Source: Branchiostoma lanceolatum (taxonomy: Eukaryota > Chordata > Leptocardii > Amphioxiformes > Branchiostomatidae). From it: a DNA stretch of 64,000 nucleotides. The stretch is taken from assembly GCF_035083965.1 (NCBI RefSeq), contig NC_089727.1:9181501-9245500 (forward strand), read 5' to 3'. Position 1 is the first letter of the stretch. Each line of letters starts with the position of its first letter. A model generated the notes under the pieces. That model saw only the letters and a program-made list of their open reading frames with translations, made no database searches and was not told the origin of the DNA. Positions 45,818 through 57,500 of this stretch are shown here, in pieces. The translations under genes were made by a program, and so were the position numbers.

Positions 45818-46164
45818 CCCCACGAACACAGGAAACCATTCTGCATAGTCATTTTGGTCCGATATATTTTCTACTTCACAGCTTCCAGGAGACCGCAGCC
45901 CGTCTGTCCCGCCTGCACCGTGACCAGCCCCAGTCACCCATGGAGCGGGCCGTCTGGTGGATAGAACACGTCATCAAACATGGCCGACTGCCCCATCTCC
46001 GCGCACGCGCCGTGGAGCTGCCGTGGTACCAGTACTACCTGCTGGACGTGGCTGTGTTCCTGTTTTGCGTCTGTTCAGCTGTCCTGGGTACCGTGTTGTG
46101 CAGCTGTTCGTTCTTCTGTAGGAAGAACTGCTTTAAAAGTGGAACCAAGCTGAAGTCTCAGTAG
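43786..46164 (+). CDS. UGT-4: UDP-glucuronosyltransferase, 4 exons, intact, 530 aa
   Basis: Exons: 43786-44655, 44790-45009, 45336-45555, 45882-46164; GT-AG introns in phases 0, 1, 2. The start is the conserved MGIVLKL ATG. Signal peptide, catalytic SHW histidine (residue 41), aspartate in SDPFFPCA, WLPQND, the donor-binding AHAGSNG and FGDQ, a C-terminal anchor and the KLKSQ ER-retrieval tail are all present. Two changes stand out: FPCA instead of FPCG next to the catalytic Asp, and FVAHAGSNG instead of FITHAGSNG in the signature. Type B exon 1 (AVTRGDRYF) pairs it with UGT-2. Intron 3 contains a (CA)n array and a short duplication of its own 5' end (GATGTCGTTTG near 45565 and GGTGTCGTTTG near 45637). 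AATAAA at 46250-46255, 86 bp past the stop, may be the polyadenylation signal. Confidence 0.93.
45752..45814. repeat. (CA)n microsatellite in UGT-4 intron 3
   Basis: Pure CA array of about 60 bp just upstream of exon 4, positionally equivalent to those in UGT-1 and UGT-2. Confidence 0.97.
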
Positions 46165-46351
46165 ACACTTTAGGTACATCTGGAATTATGCAAATAAGTC
46201 TTGGTGATAAGATGGCTTATTAACCGTGAGACATTCAATTTTCTGTTTGAATAAACATATAATGACATAGCAGGATATGACTTCCGGCACTTTATCATAT
46301 AGTGATTCAACGCAGTTCTTTCTTCAAAATCTGAAAGATATGCAAACATTG

Positions 46352-46500
46352 ATCATTATCTCCATGAAAAATGGAGAAATAGTTTTGGGTGTGTCTGTTT
46401 GTCTGTCTGTTTGTGTTTCCGCACCACTCCAGTCAGCATAACTCCAGAGCCTCTTGATGGATTACAATGATAATTGGTATGTGGGCGGGTGTTCAAATTC
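46352..46500 (+). repeat. 5' fragment of the octamer-rich element
   Basis: TTATCTCCATGAAAAATGG, then AGTTTTGGGTGTGTCTGTTT, then AGTCAGCATAACTC match the 5' part of copy C. The rest is missing. Confidence 0.75.
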
Positions 46501-47808
46501 AACTGGCCGAAATTCAAGGCCGATGTTAAAGCCTATGAATACTTTCTAAATTAGGTCCAGACGTCTTAACTTATATCTAGAATGATTAAAGACTTTTAAT
46601 TTTATAAACACGAGTCTATAAAACGCCTTCGAAGCGCTACCTACAATGTACACATTACCTCCTGTACGTAACGAGTAGGTTAAGGATCTATGTGGACATC
46701 ATAAGTTTCCCCTTAACATCTGCTTGTATGACGTAACGGACTGTCAGAGAAGCCCTGCCGGCACTCAGTAAACATTACGATCTTTCTCCTCACATCTGCT
46801 TGGAGAATAGGTGGTTTGTCCTATTTCAGAACATGGTATTTATTTCAAATTAACTTCCATATTTTGTTTATTTCAGGAGGTAATGTTAATTTTGTTATGA
46901 TGCAAAATTTCAGAAGATGGTCAACAAACATGTACTTGTTGGTGAAATACATGCGAATACCATCCATCAAATCAAGTCAGTGTGGACTAATATGTAAGAA
47001 GAACGTTACAGAAGGACACGTTTTGGAAACGCCTCAGGAGCTAGCCTTATTTCTCCACTCTTTAATGTTTGCGATCTCTGTTACAGTGTCAACTTACACT
47101 TAAATTCCCCAGTGATAGTACCAAGAAACAGTATACTATATACATATATACGCGTTGAAATTGCAATTTGGTCTCAGACAGAAACGGCTAAGTACGGTTT
47201 GTTATTTAGTTACTTACGTCCAGAACTAACAAAATTTCTTGCTCGTCATTGATGTCGTTACAAACAGGCACAAGTGCTGATACAGGCAAATACGTCATAA
47301 CTAGGTGTGACATATATACATCAGCAAATATCTACATACAGTGCATATTTAAAAAGCAATATCAACGCAACCAACATACAATCATTCGGAAACGACAGGT
47401 CACGGAGACTTTGACCCTTCCGATTAAATATTTATCTTACTTTAAGTGCACATGATTGTAATCAATACAGTAATACTTTCGTTACATTAATTGTATCCAG
47501 AAAACAGAAGTTTTGAACATTGGCACTGTTCTTTGGAGGTTTCTATAATGCGTAATTTTAGGAGGGGCCTTATCGACAATTGATCAGCTGCAATCTTCTG
47601 TTTAAATCTCTTGCCGTGGCATTCACAACAAACTGACAGACTAACTCGAAATGTATAATGTATGTGTAGCCCCGATTAAAACTAAACATCAAACGTTACT
47701 GTTAAAATTTGACATTTGGAGAATATTAAGTACTTTATATCGACACCTAGCAAGCTTCTATCAAATCAACATCTTTACATGAAGCTTTTAGGATTCTATT
47801 TTTCTAAT
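46501..47808. other. intergenic, no gene recognised
   Basis: AT-rich. A 95-codon ORF (46816-47103) has no recognisable motif or splice context. Nothing else stands out. Confidence 0.45.
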
Positions 47809-47823
47809 AACATGGAATGATCT

Positions 47824-48147
47824 TATCTTTTACTTACTATTTTAAGTTTTGTCTTGTAGGTAATGATGTAACAATTTTTTTATCTGATTCACATATTTGA
47901 CACAGGTAGTCAGTCGTGTAATGTTATCTTTGAGTAGTTTTAGGCTTCTCTTTTACATGTAATGATGTTAGGAATCTTATGTTATGCGCTATTTGTCACA
48001 GGTAGTTTGTTTTTGTTAAAAAATGTTGTGTCGCTTCTGTTAAGTTACTTTCAAGTGATGTTCCAACTTTATAATGATGTGGTGATTTTAAGTTTGATGT
48101 AAAAACTTCATTGTAAAAATCGGTGGTGGTGAATAAAGTTGAAAAAA
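47824..48147 (+). mobile_element. retroposon (5'-truncated LINE or similar) in a 15-bp target duplication
   Basis: AACATGGAATGATCT occurs at 47809-47823 and again at 48148-48162. The 324 bp between end in GTGAATAAAGTTGAAAAAAA, a polyadenylation-type signal (AATAAA at 48132-48137) and a short A tract, so it was copied from an RNA. The body is AT-rich with short repeats of GTAATGATGT and has no coding motif. The parent element is not identified. Confidence 0.8.
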
Positions 48148-48402
48148 AACATGGAATGATCTCTTCATATATACTATTCTCGACACATGTAGTTCTCTCT
48201 CAGTGAATAAAATCCATATATGTATCTATATATGTGTTATAGAAACTCGCAAATGCTGTATAGACAATGTACTTTACATAACTTTTCATACTAAGCATCT
48301 ACTAGATTTACAGTATGATCACAAACAATAGGATAACATTTCCGAGATCGAGAAGGACAGAATCATTTGGGAATTTTCATTTTCGCGTTAATTCACAAAA
48401 CT

Positions 48403-48560
48403 GTCTCGTGAGATCCCGACAGTTCACCCGACAGTCTCAAAAGACTTCGACCGTTCGAACAACAGCCAAGTAAGATCATTTCGGTCTCGCGAGATTAGTG
48501 TATACGGTAGTATCGGGAGGTCTCGACAGTTCACACGACAGTCTCGCGAGATCTCCTGGC
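48403..48560. repeat. local repeat with TCTCGCGAGA-type motifs overlapping the GUCY1B1 stop codon
   Basis: GACAGTTCACCCGACAGTCTC (48418-48438, 1 of 2) and TCGACAGTTCACACGACAG (48522-48541) are copies about 104 bp apart. CTCGCGAGAT follows the second, and CTCGTGAGATC and CTCGCGAGAT lie nearby. The second copy contains the last codons and stop of GUCY1B1 on the minus strand. Confidence 0.55.
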
Positions 48561-51500
48561 GAGTAGCCAGCACTCCATGGGCTCCTTCTTGCCCTTCATC
48601 TGAACCGGTCCCCGGTAGTCGAACCGGAAGGCGGGGTCGTGGCACTCCGGTTGCATCAGAGCTCTGTACATGCAATCACAATCATGTATAAATACGATGT
48701 GTACTTGGCATCACAATCACAATCAACAATTCACACACAGGCAAACACACCTGTCCCTGGTGCTGAACACCATCCACATAAAGCCAAACACACCTGTCCT
48801 CGGTACTGAACACCATGCACACACATCTAGGTAAATACACCGGTCCCCGGTGCTGAACACCATCTAAACACATGCAAACATACCTGTCTTTGGTGCTGAA
48901 CACCATCTACACACAGGCAAATAAGCCTGTCCCTAGTGTTGAACACCAGCCACGTACAGGTGAATAATCTGTCCCTAGTGCTAGGAAAACACACCTACAC
49001 CTATCCTTAGCGTTGAACACCATCCCCACACAGGCAAACATACCCATCCCTTGTGCTGAACACCATCCACACACAGGCAAACACACCTGTCCCTAGAGCT
49101 GAACAACGGCCGGTGCCGGAGGACATATATCCCACCTGTAGGCGTATTCGGACACGTTGATGTGACCTTTAACCCCCGTGGTCTCTGTCCGGCTGGTCAG
49201 GTTGACCGTGTTCCCGAATAGACAGTACCGCGGCATCCGCTGACCTATAACCCCGGCAACCACCTCCCCACTGTGGATACCGATGGTGATCTGAAAAGAA
49301 ACCAAGATGGCGTCCTGATCAATAATTACACATTGTACCTTTTCCGCGATGTCAAGGTGGAAGAAGATTTGTCATGCTATGATCTTTCGGAGGACAAGAT
49401 GTAACTTCAACACCAAGTTTACTATTTCAAAGTGTCCTTTGTTAAGTATGGTGTAATTGTTCTGTGTGGTAGTGTTCCTATCAAACAAGGCTGTCAGTTG
49501 TTCAAAACATATCCTTCGTGAAAGCGGTGTTTCAAAAGAACATTACTACCGATGTTATTAGCTGTACAGTCTTCATCAAAGTATATCAATGTAGATTCTG
49601 CTAAGGTTTTTTTAAAAGAGAGGCAGACCAGACAAAATGTTCACTGAGTTAAAGGAGAGGAAAAGAGATGCATTGGGGATATTTTTAGGCCATCCGCGCG
49701 CATTAATTTCCGTCCGTCTCTGTGTTAGCTCAACCTTCCTCAATTTCCTGACCACGTAGATATCATAATTAAGGCAACGGGTGTTTTTTTTTACAAACTT
49801 TTTTTATTCGCACGCTCGCATCAGTTTTGGGTGTCCCGGAGAATGTCATCCATATAATCAAATTAACATGGCCCTAAAAGTAATTTGACGAACCTGGACG
49901 CCCTCCATCTCCTCTTGTTTACACTGGTGACTGATGTCCATCATGTCCAGGGCCAGGCGTGCGATACAGCGGGCATGGTCCATACACGGCTCCGGCAACC
50001 CGCTCACCGCCATGTACTTGTCTCCTACTGTCTCAACCTGCGAGAACAAAAATACAGTTACTTATGAACTAATTCTTAAGTCCCAATTGCGCCGGTGTCG
50101 GTTCAAATTTGGGTCTCGAAGCCGCAAATTTGTTCCGTTGGACTGCCAGGTACACGGGGCTGCTATCCACCTGGAACCAATTTTAAGCTAGGTACGCTTC
50201 CCGGACATGAAGCTTCTTTTCGACTTCCATGTTACCTTATAAACGCTTGGGTTCTTCTTGGGGTCCGTCAAGTCGTCGAAGCGCGTGTAGATGTCGTTCA
50301 GTAGCTTGACGATTTTCATGGCGCCCGTGGCCGAGGCGTTCCTCTTGCAGAAGCAGTTGAAGCCGACGATGCCGCTGAAGAGCAGGGTGACGTTATCAAA
50401 CCGTCTGGCGGGAACCGGACGGTGATGACGTAGTTCCGTCGCCACCGAGATCGGCAGGATGGAGTACAGCAGTCTGTAACAGTTCAAACATCGGGGCCTG
50501 ATAAATTAAATGTGTCTGTTAAGTGCATAAAATCTGATATCTGTACCTGCCTGATAAGTCTATGTGATAATTGTATACAATCTGTTAAAAGTGTATAACA
50601 TCTGATATAGTCTGATATCGGTACTTGATAAGTGTATCTGTTAAGTGTATACAATCTGATATCTGTACCTGCTTAATAAGTCTATGTGATAATCGCATAC
50701 CATCTTATAAAGGGTACCTCAAAAGAGTATAACAGCTGATATAATCTGATGCCATGGACTAGCATCTGTGATATAAGAAACAACAAATGTCTTTACATGC
50801 ATGATGCGTAATATCATGCCTCAGCATGCAGGAAGTGACTGTCACTTTTAGTCGCTCGACGTGAAAACCGGATGTGACGTCATGACTGACCTGTCAGTCT
50901 TCTTCTTCTCGTCCTCCAGTTCCCGGTACGTCTGCTGCAGCTTGTCGGTCAGGATCTCCAGCTTCTGCGTCAGCTTGTACTCCGCCTCGAACTGCTCGGA
51001 CAGCAGCACCAAGTCTCGCGTGGCGTCATGCAGCGGGATGTCCGACAGGTACAGGCCACGGCGGTTCAGGTCGTCCAGATTCATCACGCTGTGAACCAAT
51101 CATACGGGGTAGTTGTAGTCACGTGGCTGTGACGTCCGCCATATTGGAGGGTTAGATATTATGTTACTGTGATAACAACTAGTTGTCTACCTCCGCATAC
51201 ATTCTTTTTGACACTACACAATGCATATTGCATTACAAGACGTATGTCACGTTCCCTTCTTTAATACAATTATCTTCTGTGCGTCCTGAAAAGCCAGCCG
51301 CCAGCTTGGATCTGTCTACACCTCCAACATGGCGATGGCGGCTCTCTACGGTCATCTACATTTAAAACTTGTGACGTAACGTGTTAACAATGCATACGAT
51401 AAACGTAGTGTATTTGGCCGCTTGGGATGGCGTCTAGATAGAGGAATACATTGTTAATGTATGTTATCAAACATACCTCGGGGAGCAAAGAAATAGCATC

Positions 51501-54500
51501 CAATCAGATTCTTCCACGTAGATCATCTGCCCCTTCAGACGCATGCGCGATGACTCGTTTCCGATGAGCTTGTCACGTGACACGGCGCCAGACGAGATGT
51601 CGATGAGACCTTCCTTGGTGCGCAGCACGAAGACCGTGTTGATGTGGCTCGTGATGGAGTTGAAGGCAAACTTGATGTGTGGTCGGATCATGTCGAACAA
51701 GTCACACACCTTACACTCTTGGAGGCAAATCTTGTGAGGAGAAAAATATCAATGCTTTTAGCATTTCCAATACAGTGTACACAAGTGAAATCTTTGGTCA
51801 TGACCAGATACATGAAACAAGCGCCAAATATCCCAAATTATGGCACGGTAAGATTATTCGTAGGCTATGACAGAACCAACCGCCGACAATAATCTAAGAC
51901 AACCTTTTCCGTAAAAAAAAAAGCTAACTTTTGTACGGCACGTGCACACGCACGACTATCTCAAGAATGCCTTCAGTTTGCAATCGTACGATGATCGTGC
52001 GACCAACATGACCGAGCCCATACAAAATAATTTTGTCGACTACCTGGGGAATAACTCGGCTGATAGACGTCCCCGCCTGCTGGATGACCAGGTTACGGTC
52101 GAACATGACGTGGAAAGGGAACGCTCTGCAAAAAGTCGCGGGGCTGATCTTCGGCTCTCGCGAGAGTCCGACGTCAAAGATGTCCAGGTCGTTTGCGGAG
52201 CATCGTCTGACGTCATCCTTTTCCAAGATGGCGAACTTGACGTGGTCGGACTCCTCCCCTTTCCTTTGAATGATTTGAACCTGGAGGACCGAAAAGAAAT
52301 GTTGAGGAAGTGGGCTATTCGACCATCCCGGCAGATCATGCATCAGATCATGCATCTATGATCTATGTTGCTAAGAATACACGTATTTCAGGCAACGCTT
52401 CTCACGCGCCCCTTAGTGACTTTGAATGGTACTGCAAAAAAGATCTAAAAAGATGGGATGCTTACGTCCACATCGGCGTTGTGTAGTTTCTTGGCCACAG
52501 TTTTGACAATGCCGATGACGATGTGTTCCAGACCCTCCCGCTCGGAGTAGTAGTGGAGGATGAGGGTGCCGTCGTCCTGGGTCGTGCACCGGAAGGACGG
52601 AGCGCGCATGCCCGGGTAGATGGTTCCCAGGTGGTCGTGTAGGGCGTCCAGGTTCTGTAGGAAATCTCTGTGGAAGAGAAAAAAAGATTTTACCCCATGT
52701 TTTATCAATATTGCAAGTAAGAGGTACATGTAATTTGAACTCGACCTTTAAGTGCAATCAATCAATCAATCAATCAATCAATGGATTGATCGATCAATTA
52801 CTTTATCGATGAAACTGCCAAGCAACCAACCAACCAACCAACTAATGAATGAATGAATAATTGAATCAATCGATCGACCACATTTTTGGGTGATATGATA
52901 TTTTGCTGATATTTGCTCCTAGCACAGCTTGTATCTAACCGTAACCATATATTGAATCAATCGATCGACCACATTTTTGGGTGATATGAGATGGGAGATG
53001 GTATTTCATCCATCTAAGTGTTCAGTTGTTAGTATGACACGTAAAACTTCACCTGTTGAATACCCTTATAGCATGTCAGATTCTGTACTCAGTCGACAAG
53101 ATAGTTATAATGACTTAGGAGTTCATGTACAACATAACTTATCCTGGAATTCTCATGTACTTAAGAAGATATCAACATGTAACTCAAGACTTGCAATGAT
53201 CAAGAGATCAGTAGGCTTTAATGCCCCATTTACTGTTAAACTCAATTTGTATCGATCACTGGTGATACCACATTTAGACTACTGTTCTCAGGTATGGGCA
53301 CCGCATACAAGATTGTATCAGCGCAAAGTAGAAGGTGTTCAAAGACGTGCTACCAAGTACATCTGTAATGATTACGAACTTAACTATAATGACAGATTAA
53401 CCCATACCAACCTTCTACCATTGTGTTACAGACGATAACTTTTTGATATCTTATTTCTTTTCAAATGTTTCCGCAACGTGTACTGTACCAACATTTCTCA
53501 TGTCCTCAATGTATCCAGACCTACTAGATCACTTCGCTCTACAGACCAATTCCAACTTGTACCACGGCCATGTAAAACTGAATCATTCTCATTCTCTTAC
53601 TTTAGTCGTATTGCCGTCATCTGGAACAATTTACCACTAGACATTCGCCAACATATGTACTCAAACCTCACTCTACAGTCCGTTAAAAAACTCTTGATTT
53701 CATATTATAGATCCCGATTAAGTGACACATTTTCTGTTGATAACTTATGTACTTGGACGACCACTTGTCGTTGCTCATCTTGCATAGTGACATAGCTTAA
53801 CCGTTTACCCTGTTTTCCTTATCATTTGACCTTATTACTCTCATTTTTTTAATGTACTTCTTTCAGTATTTGATGTCTTTCATTTATTGTTTTTATCTCA
53901 ACTTTGTAAATTTTCTGGGGGAGTCGGCCTCGTAGAGGAACTAGATTCCTGTTGCCGGCTCCCCTTAGATTGTACGCAATCTGTGAATTTGAATAAATAT
54001 ATCAATCAATGAAGCAAACAATGAAACAAACTAAAACAAACAAACAAACAAACAAACAAAACAAACAATGAAACAAACAAACACTTGATTAAACTATCGA
54101 TCGATTAATCAATCACACGTTTTTTGGTGATATGTACCTGATGTTTGCCCCCAGCACAGCTAGGATCTTGTCGTAACCGGACTCCTGACAGAACTCGAAG
54201 AACAGCGCTCCGAACAGCTCCAGTATCGTGTTGGCATCGATCTCTGAGAGGGCAAAATGTTAAATATAGGACATCATCAGCAGATAATGACAGGATAACG
54301 CGAGATGTTGCGAGATTAGACGGGAAGTGGCTAAAAGAGCTTGCTACTTCTTTGTTACCCCAGGTATTGTAATACGTTGATGTGTATGTTTATTTGTCCT
54401 GGTGTGTGTCTGCAGCTCCATGATTGGCATTTGAAAGCTAGGAACGTCGGGGACGCTAATACATATGAGTTTAGGTCAAAGATGCCAGGAAGGTTCCAGA

Positions 54501-57500
54501 AAAGTGGCAGGAAAAAGGGATGGCCCCAGTCCAGAGAATTTTTTGTGACATTGCCGATAAGAAGTTGTTCGTAAACAAGTTGTCCATACAGTCTAACTGA
54601 AATATTCATTAACGTACGTGTAATGACGTGGCCCTAAATGTAGTCCTGTCCAACACGATAGCATCTATCGAGATTCCAATCAGTCATGTCAGTGTTAGCT
54701 ACGCTCGGACTGTGGACATGGAAACACCGCTCATGAGCGCCACCTTTCGGTATGTTTGTAAACTGCATACTTACGTAAAATCTTGGTGGCAGCCCCCACC
54801 AAGTCGTATGTCTTGTCATCGCCGTATATTTGCCGGACAAGGAACTGGCCGTCAATGTCGACGCCGGCTTCTCTTCTACAGATAACCCAAAAAAGGTATT
54901 AAAAGAAATGCCTAGTTTTTAAAATGCTATAGCGTTCCACAAAATCTATTTCCTTTTGAAATAACTAATTTCGAAAGACTTGTCTATTTTTAGACCTATT
55001 TGAGCACTTAACATACCACAGTCCTGTTGCTACATACACATTGTCACGATGACGTCACATATCCTTGACGTACGTTCATTGGGTCAACAAACAAATACTA
55101 GAGATGGCTGCAATGTAAACTGTAGGTGTCTGTTTACTATTGACATAACAAGTGTAGTGACACTTGGTCCGCCTCCTGGAATTTCTAGCCATCTATACAA
55201 ATCCTCTCAAGACCAGACTGTAAGTTTATCACTTGTGCATTACTGTGTAATCTATCACTAAGGTGAAGTTTCCATTGACAGGTGACATCATTCTTTGTGT
55301 CTGGTAACAACAACATGTCGTGTTTTCACTTAACAGAAATAGTAACTTTGTCTGAAGAGAGCCACGTTAGCGAGAGATCATTTTACAGTTTTTACAATCA
55401 TTTTACAAGACGAATGAGGCAGATAAATCGCTTTTCAAACGCCAAGATCTTTGAAACCTTGGAAAATTCCGGTAATGTGAGATACGGAATATAGATTGTT
55501 GACTTACGTTACGGTAATAAAGGATAAGACTAAAGAAATACGTTTGCTCGAACTTCATTGGAGCTTTATAACGATATCACTTCGTTTTTGATGGAACGTT
55601 TGCAAATTCATTTCATTTCATGATGAGAAAATAGATATATCAAAGTTTTTTTTGAAATCCAAAAACAACAAAAACAAGTGGAAAGAAATATCATGATTGG
55701 AATTTGCAGGATATGCAAATTTGATAAGAAACACCAATCGTAAATACTAATATTTCAATAGAAGATGGTGAATACAATGGTACATTGATGTTTACATAGG
55801 TACAACACCTCGATGCTCAACGTTGTAATTTTGAAACAGCTGATTTTCCTAAAATCCAACAATGGTTATCTTCAGAACATGTTTGACATTTTCGAGACTT
55901 CCCGTTAACGTACACAGTTTGAAATGTTGACCACCGCTTGCTGACAGCAGTTTACTCACACATGTCCGACAATTTACCACGTAGAATCAACCTCGAAATT
56001 CCCACCCAGCGGTGCCGACAGCTTGACGAATTACTCAGAGAGTACTCAACAGCCATTTGGGATGTTTCCGCCCTTGCTAACGCTCACCGAGGCGACAGTC
56101 TAGTTGTCTGCGGGGTAACCCCTACCTGGCCCCGGCGACCTGTTTTTGTAACCCGGTGGCCCTGACACCTTGTCTGACGGTTTGCAGCGTGTGGGGAATA
56201 ATTCATGGCACGTCTTGAATTAAAGTAGCACTCCTTATCAATGGTTTCACCTCTACGTGACCGCTAATGTGTCGGGTGTATCGAGACAGTTGAAAGGCTT
56301 TCTTTGAACGGAAGAAAAAGCGAGCGACAGCTTAGGAGGCGTTGAAAGGTCGTGTACAGTCCTGGTGCTTTACTGTGAGAAGCAGCTGAACCCAACTCTG
56401 TTGTTAAAACCCCAATATGTAACATTTTGGCCCCAAATGTGAAAATATTCTCTATAACAAAACCTTATTGTGAATTACATGTACAGCCTCTTTTCAGCAT
56501 ATCTGCATCATTATTTCGTACTCTGGTGTTTGTGAACTGTGCAAAAACAAGCTGTAACGTTGGGTAACATAAATTCGTGGGGTACTTAAATTCGGGATTT
56601 TTCGAAAACGGGGTATTTAGGGATATGTGCTAGATGCAACATCAGTAATACCGCTAGAAATGCAAACTTGACAGACTTACGTATTCAGAACACTGTCTGA
56701 AAAGCTTCGATAAGCATGCATTAGAAGGCGACGAGGACAAAAACTCTCCGTCCCTTATTGGAACAGTCTGAGGGCTTCGTGGGAGAATCACACTACATCG
56801 TTGTCGGCTGGTTTATAAGACAAATGTCACACCCGCTTCCTGCTAAACACAATCATTTACAAGACAACTTATTTTCTTAAAATTGCTGACCTGCAATTGG
56901 ACTTTAAGTGTGATCAATCATCAAAACCCCTCTTTGTTGCTACAACCTACGGCACGTGTATTTTCCCGCCGCCATATCATTACCCAGAATCCTGTTGTCA
57001 AGCAGACGACAAAGGTTTGTGAGGAACACTTTTTTGTCTAAATGTTGCGTGTGATTGTGGACTGAGGACGATATTTTCCTCAAAGTTTGCTCCTAACACA
57101 ACAAGGAATACATGGACATAGTAGTATTATCAATGCTACGGCATCCGGCTAACTTTCCATGAATAATGTACACGTTGCCATGACGGTGGATGTCGACTTT
57201 GACGTTCTATAGCTACCGACTCAACACACGGGTTGTTCCCGTAGACCTGATGTGTGCGGTACGGCCGTTTTTTCATGTATTTTTTTACTGGGACACGTCT
57301 ATATCCATAGCACTCTCCTCAAGCCAAGGATGGAACGAATAGCTGCTGTATAAAATGTAATTAGCGGTAAGATATTCAAGACGAATCTTCTCTCCCGAAT
57401 TAATGTTCACCCCTGTCCGACAGCACCGTCATTGTGCGTGCGGCGGACGGTAGTTTCAAGTTGAAATATTATGGTGTCAGCACGACTAGAGACAAAATCT

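Noticed and set aside
18531-46164. A UGT1-type locus with alternative first exons sharing one set of exons 2-4
   Set aside because: Every exon 1 is followed by its own exons 2, 3 and 4, so the array is of independent genes.
48725-49106. CRISPR-like array of repeats of about 43 bp
   Set aside because: No unique spacers between constant repeats. The units are contiguous and degenerate, inside an intron of an animal gene, so it is a minisatellite.
51942-52361. Plus-strand ORF of 139 codons in GUCY1B1
   Set aside because: Antisense shadow of exon 6 of the cyclase gene; the minus-strand reading gives the conserved protein.
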